This document shows positions 55,472 through 64,000 of a stretch of 64,000 bases of DNA, piece by piece. Both the position numbers and the translations under genes were made by a program. A model generated the notes under the pieces. That model saw only the letters and a program-made list of their open reading frames with translations. It had not been told where the DNA came from and made no database searches. Position 1 is the first letter of the stretch. Each line of letters starts with the position of its first letter. The DNA lies in NCBI GenBank assembly GCA_944989445.1, contig CALYLW010000738.1, positions 62,001-126,000 on the forward strand, read 5' to 3'. This DNA is from Ampullaceana balthica. Lineage: Eukaryota; Mollusca; Gastropoda; Lymnaeidae.

Positions 55472-56005
55472 AAATCCGTTATATTAACTTCACCGGCGTC
55501 TCTCTCTCTCTCTCTGTCTTGGGCGGGCGGAAAAACAGAAGTAAAAAATGACCCACTTTCCATGATCCGATCGAACTGAAATTTGGCACACTGACCCGTC
55601 TAACCAAACAATGCATCGTATCAAAATTTCAGATCGATCGAACGTACCGTAATAAAATAATGCATTTTTAGTTTATCCTTATATGAGGTATGTAATTTAA
55701 ATTCACTGTTTGTTATTGTTTTTTTCCCACGTGAAATTTTGAGCTGACGCATTGAGGCGACCCAACGAAGCGACGGGGCGCTTTTGTTTACATTTTACGT
55801 GTCACTCTGAGCTCGGTCAAGCGAATCAGTGACCAGAATTTTCCCCTCTTCCCCTCCCACCCACCCCTCCCCTAGGGTTATGAAGCAAACTTGAGTTAAG
55901 ACAGATTCAGTCTGTAAATGTTTGAAAATAATCAATACTGTTAGTTATGTCTCATACATAAGGGATTTATAGTCAAAAACTTTGTTTTTACGGGTTTGTT
56001 TTATT
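55472..56005 (+). repeat. AATCCC element, single copy (plus, type 1)
   Basis: Full length, AAATCCGTTATATTAACTTC to GTTTGTTTTATT, inserted after a T-run (GTTTTTT). Core contains GACGCATTGAGGCGACC and TAGGGTTATGAAGCAAAC. Confidence 0.9.
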
Positions 56006-56129
56006 GGAAGCATTCTGAGTCCAGGTGGTTGCTGTGGTACTGCGCTAAAATAATTATTATCACTATTTTAAACAATTTTTTTTCTGCACTGAAAAAAAAA
56101 TCTATTTAGATATAAATTCTAAAAAAAAT

Positions 56130-56430
56130 TATACAAAAATGACTTTAACAAATATTTTTATAGGGGTATACCGCATTTCAGCTCCGACTAATCCAGAATG
56201 TGGCCATTTTTACATATACGGCTCATGCAGGATTTCACTTATTAAATCCAGCCAAATCCGGCTGTCTGGTAGAGCCGTAATATATATATTTATATACATA
56301 TACATCGCGGATCCAGCGTCGGCAAATCCCGATTCCGGCCATTTTTCCAAATCAGGCATCAGCTAAAGCTCGGCCGGATTTCAATTTATAAATTCAGCCA
56401 AATCTGGCTCCGGCCTGATTAAAAAAAAAT
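56130..56430. repeat. Degenerate repeats around CCAAATCCGGCT
   Basis: Several imperfect copies of CCGGCC, CCAAATC.GGCT and TCCAG in direct and inverted order. Nature unknown. Confidence 0.4.
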
Positions 56431-58929
56431 TGAAATCGGTACAGACCTATTTTTAAAAATATTATTTTAAGTTATTTTTAAAAAAGGGATTTATAGAATA
56501 CATGTAGCTGAGTTTTTAATTGGAAAAAAATTAATGCTCTTTTTAAAACAAATATTGTAATTTAAGCAATGTTACACGGAATTATACATTCATAAAAGCG
56601 AAAATTTACTTTTTATTTATTATTTTTAATTATTATTATTTATTTTTATTATTATTTTATAAAACATTTTTTTGAGAATCGTTACTGAAAGAATGTCCTT
56701 TTAAAGATTATAAATTACATTTATCAACATATTAAAATTAAAAATAAATAAATTATCATATGCGAGACCAAGAGTTTGAAATGTTGCTTCTGCTGCCGAG
56801 TTATCAGAAAGTTATCCATGTAAAAATCAACAAAATCTCTGTATCCATACATATTTTGAGTATGAGCTGCAAAATACGAGTATATGCAGGTGACGCGTAA
56901 TCAAACTGATACAAAATTGGCAATATGAACATCGTACCTGTAGATGAGTGCTAGCCACCAATTAGCTCTGCTGGACTCTTTGGATTTCACCGCAGCTAAG
57001 TTTTAATTTTTTTATTTCTTTATATTCGTTTTATGTCTGTACTATTTGTTCGTTGAGGAAGGCTCTTTTCCGAAACGTTCGCTGTTTAATTACGTCCTCT
57101 GAGGCTCACTCGTTTACAAGTTATCCATCTATTGACCACCAATTTAGATGAGTTCTAGCCCATAATTTAAAAAAAAATTCACCAAAGACTCTTCGGAAAA
57201 AAAGTGTTGAGGCGATCGAGACGTCTTTCTACTATAGGGGTAGCTCCGCTTTTAAATTCAATCGAATGTTAAGCGTTTAGAATCCAATCAAAATCAACTT
57301 TAGAGGCGATTTGATCATGCGGAAAATTTCAAGCGCATTGAACAGCAGCGGGAAGCTTGGGGTGTGGGGGTGGCGGTAGGGGGTAGGTGGTGGGGTGATT
57401 AATTTACATGAAATGGCTGAAATTAATGAAGAGAGATGCAATGTATTACGATGTATTACAATGTATTACAATGTATTACGGTTAAATGAAATTAAATGAA
57501 AAATAATAAATTTTAAAAAAGCGAAATAATTTTAACGATGGGACACACTGTTACTAGTGTTACCTTGTTGTTTTTTTTACCGTTAGTTGAGCCTAGAAAG
57601 TTATGGTGTTGTCCTCCAGGTACAAGTAACAGTGACTTAAACTCACGATTGTCTCTGCTCTATACATTACACATTGATGAACAAAGAAATGAACACAAAC
57701 AAGGGGAAAACAGCCCCGAGCAGGTACTGAACACATGCGACCCCCCCACCCACAGACATAACAACATATTGTTCCACTCCAGCACTGAGATTATTGATTC
57801 CCCTCCCCCCCCCCACCGACGATTTAAATGTCTCTGACGACATAATTTCTCCCAACGTCCTCTGTAGAAAGTTATTGTAGCTATAGTTCAAACTCATCTT
57901 AAAATCCATTGTCGGCATCCGTTGCCTAGCAACCGGCGGCCAATGGAAATGTTTGGTTTTTTTTCAACGTCGCTCATTACACGGTGTCACGTTTTCATTA
58001 GCTCTCACACGGGTTACGATTGGTCGATGGTGCCGATGTTTACATCGTGTAGTGGAAAACAATAAGTACATTTTCTTCCACACTTACCTTAATTCTAATA
58101 TACGGCATGGCTGAAAACATTATGTATAATTTGAAATTCAAAGTACCATAGATAAAACAGGTTAGAAAAGTAAATTTTAAGGGCAAAACGCGATCAGCTA
58201 ATTTAGCGATGTGAACCGATACGTCACTAATGATATTAAATCTTGTCAGATTAAGACGGCAAATACAATAAGGCAGGTTAATATAATGTTAGTGTGTGTG
58301 TGTGTGCGGGGGGTGGGGGGTGATACATCTCTGTTTGTATAGGTCGTGAGATCAAAGATTACTTGAGAACTCTAATTTTTTTTAAAATGAAAGACTATAC
58401 TCAAACCACGGATAAGGGTGAGACGCCAGAGTCTTTTGTATACAAAGAGGACGTGTAAGATATATGAAAGGAAAAGGTATTAAATGAAATAACAGTTGAA
58501 CGTAATGTGGGAAATATTTGTAAACGACCTATATAGACAGCATTACGACATAATCGGGAAAATATGTAAAGGGATGCATGCACCACAGGGAAATAACAAA
58601 GGTAGTGTATGACCTGACATCGCTGTAATATCATGTCATATAATTACAAAAAAAACCCTAAGAATTTTATGCGGTAATCACATACAATAAGCCAATCTTT
58701 CAGATCTCGAAATGACAGAAGCCCTCGGCACGCTGTCGTTATTTCATTCGTCCGTGTCCTTGAAGGCACGAGATCGATCCACGTACAACACGATCAACAA
58801 TACTCTCCAGGAAAGAATAGGGTCGTCACGTGCAAGCGGTGATGGCTGAATACAAATCGCAGGGAACAATTTAAAACGGCTCTAAAGTTTTTTTGGGGGT
58901 TTCGCTCGGATAAATATTAACATGGGATC
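56431..58929. other. Intergenic DNA, no gene supported
   Basis: AT-rich with a 10-bp repeat (ATGTATTACA) at 57439-57480, a G-rich stretch at 57357-57395 and a GT run at 58292-58306. Short ORFs at 57538 and 58401 show no recognisable content. Confidence 0.45.
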
Positions 58930-59134
58930 CAGAGGTGTCACTAGTGGGGTCACGGGAGGTGCGGACCGCACCGGCGTGACACCATCACAAGGCATGACAC
59001 CGAAATGTCAAATTCGGTATGTTTCCGTTATTTGGCACAGGCAGGCTCGGAGGAAGTCTATGGGGTAAGTCGTGAGGGTATGACACCATAAACTACTACC
59101 GCACTGGGTAACACAAACCCTGGTGACGCCTCTG
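58930..59134. mobile_element. hAT-type MITE of the CAGAGGCGTCAC family, copy 3 (205 bp)
   Basis: Ends CAGAGGTGTCACTAG / CAGAGGCGTCACCAGGG; target duplication ATGGGATC/GTGGGATC (58922-58929, 59135-59142) with one mismatch. Confidence 0.88.
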
Positions 59135-59204
59135 GTGGGATCTATTCATTCCTCGTTAACGTGTTCGTGTAAAGAAATGTTTGTGTTTATAAATATTATT
59201 TTTT

Positions 59205-59645
59205 AAATCCCTTATATTAACTTCGCGGCCGTCTCATCATCTCATGGGCGGGCGGAAAAACAGAAGTCGAAAATGACCCACTTCCCGTGATTCGATCGAG
59301 CTGAAATTTGGCACACTGACCCGTCTGACCTAACAATGCATGGTTTCAAAATTTCAAATTCACGGTTTGTTATTGTTTTTTTTCCCACGTGAAAGTTTGA
59401 GCTGACGCATTGAGGCGACGGGGTGCTTTTGTTTACATTTTACGTGTCACGCTGAGCTCGGTCAAGCGAATCGGTGACCAGACTTTTCCCCTCTCCCCTC
59501 CCCCCCAGGGTTATGAAGCAAAGTTGAGTTAAGACAGATTCAGTCTGTATGTTTGTCGTGTTTGAAAATAATCAATACTGTTAGTTATGTCTCATATATA
59601 AGTGATTTATAGTCAAAAACTTTGTTTTTACGGGTTTGTTTTATT
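59205..59645 (+). repeat. AATCCC element, single copy (plus, type 1, internal deletion)
   Basis: Begins AAATCCCTTATATTAACTTC after a T-run and ends GTTTGTTTTATT. The GATCGATCGAACGTACC block is deleted: CAAAATTTC passes straight to AAATTCACGG. Confidence 0.88.
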
Positions 59646-59765
59646 CTGAGGGTTTTCAAATAAATATGAGAGCGGCCAATTGTTCGAAGTTTTCTTGAAA
59701 ATAATTTAATTGAACATCATATACAACATCGTTTCTTACAGTATCTATCATCATATATATACATA

Positions 59766-61161
59766 CTAGCGTATCACCCGTCAAAAATGACGGAAGTTTT
59801 GATCTGAAATCTATTTAATTTATTTTTAAAATGCACTTTTTTTAGGGCGCCTACGGCGCCGACCTTTTTCAAAAGCCCAACTAACTTGTCCTTGCTTGAT
59901 AAATACGAAAACTTAAATTTTCTGAAATGTACACAAAGTATTTTATAATAGGGGTTGTAGGGCGCCTACGGCGCCCCCTTTGTTTTTTATTTTATAATTA
60001 ACCATCATCAAATCCTCTTTTTACATTGATCTCTTTTCAAAAATTAAAATATGAGCGAAAACAATGACGTCATATAATATTTTTTACAGCGCATCTTTTG
60101 CACACCTTTTGATGCATTGGTGCAGTAATTTGGTTTTCCCTGCTTTCTAAAATTAGTAGCGTCAGGACTGACAGACACTACTTGCGTGGCAATTGCAAAT
60201 TATATAGTTTAATATATATGTATGCTCAATTATGTAGCCTAACGCTAAGGGACATCACTCTGCTTTTTTTAAAATTGGATAATCATTTTGGTTTCCAGAT
60301 TAACATTAAACACCCTCCACACTATTATTAATAATTGAACAATTTCATGCGGACGTTCGATAAGAGTTATTTTTGGTGCAGTAATTTGGTGCGCTGCTTT
60401 CTAAAAAGATGATTTGAAGATTGTTACTATTTTTTTACTATTGTCATTACATTATTTTCTTTGTTATAGCTGATATAACAATACGAGCTATGTGTTTAAA
60501 ATTACGTATTTATCATAAAGGGACAAGTTAGTTGGGCTTTTGAAAAAGGTGGGCGCCGTAGGCGCACTTAAAAAGAAGGGGGCGCCGCAGCACAAGACTA
60601 GTATTCATATATATATTTACGCTCAATTATGTGGCCTAACGCTAAGGGACATCACTCTGCTTTTTTAAAATTGGATAATCATTTTGGTTTCCAGATTAAC
60701 ATTAAACACCCTCCACACTATTATTAATAATTGAACATTTTCATGCAGAAGTTCAATACGAGTTATTTTTGGTGCAGTAATTTGGTGCACTGCTTTCTAA
60801 AATTCCTCGCCGTAAAAAGATATTATATGACGTCATTGATTTAGCTCATATTTTAAATTTGGAAAAGGGAACGATGTAAAAAGATGATTAGAAGATTGTT
60901 AATTATGAAATACTTTGCGTACATTTCAGGAAATTTAATATATCGTATTTAGTTAGCTGGCACCCCAGCACAACACCCTCAATTATCACTGACTCACTCA
61001 TTCTGTAACGCTCAAAGCACATTATGAGTACTTATTTGAAATCAATTAATATATATGCTGAAATTAGTACAAGTCAGTTGGGCTACTGAAAAAGGTGGGC
61101 GCCGTAGGCGCCCTTAAAAAGGGGTGCGCCGCAGGCGCCACGACGCCGTAGCACAAACTAG
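59766..61161. mobile_element. Cluster of Helitron-like ends with GC-rich palindromes
   Basis: On the minus strand an end at 59766: stem CCGTCA / TGACGG (59793-59788, 59783-59778), eight bases, CTAG, then T. On the plus strand two ends: CTAG|T at 60598-60601 and 61158-61161, each just after GC palindromes (GGGCGCCGTAGGCGC). Inner segments 60225-60400 and 60615-60800 are direct repeats (CTCAATTATGT.GCCTAACGC, AAGGGACATCACTCTGCTTT). 59843-59990 and 60520-60600 are roughly inverted copies. Several elements have probably inserted in or next to each other; no replicase/helicase gene is present. Confidence 0.58.
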
Positions 61162-61194
61162 TCTATATACATTATTATATTTCACAAAAGAGAG

Positions 61195-61725
61195 TATGTG
61201 CAAATAAATATGACGAATGACCCTCGCTGGGTCGACCGGTCACAGTTGGCAAGCATAGTGGGAGTGGAATGAAAAGAAAAAAGGGGGTGGGGGCAACAAT
61301 GCTTTTTGCATTTACTTGCGTTGTTCCTTCACAGAATAACAAATGGTTCGTAGTGTACTGATTATCACGTCCGCCTTGCACTCGGAAAGTCCTTGGTTCA
61401 AGCCCCAGCGGGAACATTTTGTTTAATTTTTAAAAATGTTTGTTTCTGCTCATTATTTTCCTCCTTTTTTGCGAATATTACTAACTCTTGCTAGGGTCGG
61501 CCAATCACAGTTTATGGTTGGCAAGGGATGGTAGTAATAAAGGGTGTGGAGGGGGGTAGGTAACAACAAACGCTGTTCGGATGTCTCCACTTTTACTCGC
61601 TTTATTTTCATTACTTCGTGCTGCTGTTTGTATCCGTTCTCTCACCCCCTCCCCCCGCCCCGTTCTTTGCACTACCTATGATGAGCAAGTCTGCGACGCA
61701 TGCTACGCCTGCTGGTCTTATCTAG
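61195..61725 (+). mobile_element. Helitron-like element related to 47336-48032, with tRNA-like segment
   Basis: Shared blocks: CTCGCT.GGGTC, CACAGTT, TTCCTTCACAGAA, a tRNA-like part at 61349-61410 (TAGTGTACTGATTATCACG, GGTTCAAGCCCC), CTTCGTGCTG, TTTGTATCCGTTCT, GAGCAAGTCTGCG and the end CTAG|T at 61722-61725. The terminal hairpin is imperfect here. The 5' block occurs twice (61215, 61495), so it may be two stacked copies. Confidence 0.55.
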
Positions 61726-61796
61726 TATGAATATAATTATTGTTAGTTTCACAGACTCATTTGTGGTCAACCTGCGGTTTTAAAATAAATATCGTA

Positions 61797-62182
61797 TCCG
61801 TCCATCCAACACCCATCCATCCTTCCACCCATCCATTCACACACCCTTCCATAAAATTATCATTAATCTACATACCTTCCCTCACGCCTCCATCCACCCA
61901 CCATCCATTCACACACCCATCCATTCACACACCCATCCATTCACACACCCATCCATTCACACACCCATCCATTCACACACCCATCCATTCACCCACCCAT
62001 TCATTCACACACCCATCCATTCACACACCCATCCATAAAATTAACATTAATCTACATACCTGCCCTCACGCCTCCATCCACCCACCATCCATTCAGTTAG
62101 CCAACCATCCATACTCCCATCTACCCACCCACCCATCCATCCGTCCACGAAACGCCCATTAATCCACCCTTCCACCCATCCA
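61797..62182. repeat. CCATCCATTCACACAC minisatellite, left part
   Basis: 16-bp unit with variants. It stops at the LINE at 62183 and resumes at 63339. ORFs rich in His, Pro, Ser and Thr here are chance products. Confidence 0.9.
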
Positions 62183-63338
62183 TTTTATGTTATTTTATCT
62201 GTTTCAGACGCTCCTTCGATACATAAGATTAATGCGTCCCACGCTTATCTATGGTTTGTGTTTAGTCCTGCATTCTTATTACAGTTTTAAATGTTGATGA
62301 AGTGTTGGTTTTCATGCTTTCTTCAGGCAACCTATTCTACACCCGAATTCCGGACGGGAAGATCGAAAATTTGTATGAGTTTGTTCTTGTATATGGAATA
62401 AGAAAGTTATATTTTTATCCTTATGTCTATCTGAGGGTTGTATTTAGTTATCTTTGTATTGTATTTCTAAATTAGAATTAATTGCTTTATGTATGATTGC
62501 TACTTTACTGTGTGTTTATCTATCCTCTGGTGTTTCAAGGTTTAATGTTTTAACTAATGGTGTCTTGTCAGTTTTGAATATTCTCCAGTAATGAATGTGG
62601 CAGCTCTTTTTAGAATTTATTCCAGTTTACCTATCAATGTTTTCTTTGATGGATGGGATGGTGTAATACATCTTATGGCTAGTCAAGAGACAAGTCTTTA
62701 ACACACTGTGGTCTGGTTTACAACTGTCTTTAATTACTATATACAATTCACTGTGATCAACTATACAATTAACTACCTAATCCGCTCGTATGCAATCAAC
62801 TGCAATCCCCCCGATTGCCTCATGAACCGTACATTTATAGCCAGCTATTCTCTCAGTCCTTGACCAGCACGCTTACAGTTCACCTCTCATACCACGTGTT
62901 TCATACTAGGTCAAGTCATTGCATTCTCATACAATGTAAACACAACAACACGTCTCTCACACCATACAGAAGATGCATATTCTAGTTCAGGTCTCACCAA
63001 GGTGAGATAGCATTTTAGTTCTTTGTCTTTATTACATTTGTAAAAGTTTCTTTTTATAAAGCCTAAGGTCTTGTTTGATTTTTTAATAACTTCATTGACA
63101 TAGGGATTCCATGACAGTTTCTCATTTATTATGACTCCTAAGTATTTTGTATCTTTAGTTTGGGTTAGTTCCTTTCCATCAATGAAATATTTTGAATTTA
63201 TTTGTTTCTTTTTCTTTGTTACTCTTAACAGTTCACACTTTTCTGGGTGGAAAGACATACTCCAGTTAGTTTCCCATTTTATCAGTTCATCTAAGTCTTT
63301 TTGTAAACTTTTTCTATCTTGTTCTCATTAGATTTTTC
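62183..63338 (-). mobile_element. CR1/jockey-like LINE copy inside a minisatellite, split by an LTR-like insertion
   Basis: The minus strand reads SFHPEKCELLRVTKKKKQIN, KDTKYLGVIINEKLSWNPYV and ELEYASSVW (63258-62960). The C-terminal part follows after the insertion, down to the common 3' end at 62183. CATT at both borders (62178-62181 and 63339-63342) may be the target duplication. Confidence 0.82.
62658..62962 (-). mobile_element. Solo-LTR-like insertion, about 305 bp
   Basis: Interrupts the LINE within GATGGGwCCCATACAG. On the minus strand it starts TGTGAGAGACGTG, has a TATA-like GGCTATAAATG at about 62845-62835 and ATTAAAG further on, and ends GATGTATTACA, so TG...CA ends with promoter and polyA-like signals in the right order. 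I see no clean target duplication. Confidence 0.5.
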
Positions 63339-63750
63339 TATATAACATTCACACACCCCCCCATCTACCGCTCCATCCACCCACCCATTACCCATTAATC
63401 CACCCTTCCACCTATCCGTTGAAACACACATCCATCCCTCCATCCACCCACCCACTACCCATTATTCCACCCTTCCACCCATCCGTTCACACACATCCAT
63501 CCCTCCATCCACTCACCCACTACCCATTAATCCACCCTTCCACCCATCCATTCACACACCCATCCACCCACCCACTACCCATTATCCACCCTTCCACCCA
63601 TCCGTTCACACACCCATCCACCCACCCACTACCCATTAATCCACCCTTCCACCCATCCGTTCACACAGCCATCCACCCACCCACTACCCATTAATCCACC
63701 CTTCCATCCATCCGTTCACACACCCATTCATCCCTCCATCCATCTACATA
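63339..63750. repeat. CCATCC/CACCCA minisatellite, right part
   Basis: Higher-order units of about 60 bp (CACCCACTACCCATTAATCC, ACCCTTCCACCCATCCGTTC) with shorter internal repeats. Confidence 0.9.
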
Positions 63751-64000
63751 ATCTGCCATAAACATATTTAAATTCAACCAGCCTCTCCAGTAGCTCTCCT
63801 GTTTGTTAAGCATAGATACTTATGTATGTACCAAATCGAGCCATCTACCAACACGGTAAGTTGGAGAATTAGAAGCGACTCAGTGAGTATGAGTTAAAGC
63901 AGGCGTCACAGGCTAACCGCCATTAAAAGATAAATTATGCACTTTTTACACTGGCTAACTTTTTAAAAAGTAAACAGAAATGAGCCTGATAAACTTCATA
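63751..64000. other. Right edge, no feature seen
   Basis: No ORF of note, no repeat partner found in the window. Confidence 0.4.

Noticed and set aside
59205..59645. AATCCC element as a classical Helitron
   Set aside because: No CTRR end and no terminal hairpin; targets are T-runs, not AT.
62658..62962. LTR retrotransposon with a proven target duplication
   Set aside because: TG...CA ends and internal signals are present, but the flanks (TATGG / CCATC on the minus strand) do not match, so it is reported only as LTR-like.
61740..63694. ORFs rich in His, Pro, Ser and Thr
   Set aside because: Translations of CCATCCATTCACAC-type minisatellite.

Overview
The window looks like animal genomic DNA, most likely from a lophotrochozoan and probably a mollusc. 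It is AT-rich, its genes are split by introns with GT/AG junctions, and it is packed with animal transposons: RTE-like, CR1/jockey-like and L2-like LINEs, tRNA-derived SINEs, hAT, pogo-like and Helitron-like DNA elements, and minisatellites. There are no bacterial operons, no CRISPR array and no convincing functional tRNA or rRNA gene. Species assignment is inference from this style only.

Host genes. Two paralogous glycosyltransferase family 11 (alpha-1,2-fucosyltransferase-like) genes lie head to tail on the minus strand, both with the same three-exon plan and the same splice phases. Gene A has exon 1 at 25802-25219, exon 2 at 23268-23108 and exon 3 at 20934-20475; its exon 2 is one base short and shifts frame. 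Gene B has exon 1 at 52775-51760, exon 2 at 48626-48465 and exon 3 at 47000-46535. A second, apparently identical copy of gene B's terminal exon lies at 44699-44234, created by a 2.3-kb tandem duplication. Both proteins should be Golgi type II membrane enzymes. A further orphan terminal exon of an unrecognised gene lies at 7502-7789 (plus).

Layout. 1-6 kb: the end of a non-LTR element with RNase H, a CR1/jockey-like LINE copy, and an RTE-like LINE with an inverted 5' end and a 12-bp target duplication. 7-9.8 kb: a fold-back SINE, the orphan exon and a hAT MITE. 9.8-17.8 kb: a 29-bp minisatellite, then a roughly 7.4-kb unit with inverted ends carrying a gene for a FEN/PIN-like nuclease with a CXC domain. 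That gene is split by an intact, full-length-looking RTE-like LINE with a perfect 12-bp target duplication. 17.8-19.9 kb: a LINE copy containing a tRNA-SINE that shares the LINE's 3' tail. 20.4-25.8 kb: gene A. 26-39 kb: intergenic repeats, including a 2.5-kb array of 73-bp units, several MITEs with target duplications, and a decayed hAT transposon with both ends. 39.4-50.4 kb: many copies of one 440-580 bp repeat (here called the AATCCC element), in tandem arrays in both orientations, running into the introns of gene B. 50.4-56 kb: gene B exon 1 and upstream minisatellites. 56-64 kb: MITEs, Helitron-like ends, a tRNA-like segment, a short tandem repeat and another LINE copy holding an LTR-like insertion.

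How it fits together. Only the GT11 cluster and the 7.5-kb exon look like host genes. The best candidate for an undescribed system is the inverted-repeat unit with the FEN-like/CXC protein. The best candidate for recent gene remodelling is the duplicated GT11 terminal exon, whose breakpoint lies inside an AATCCC element.
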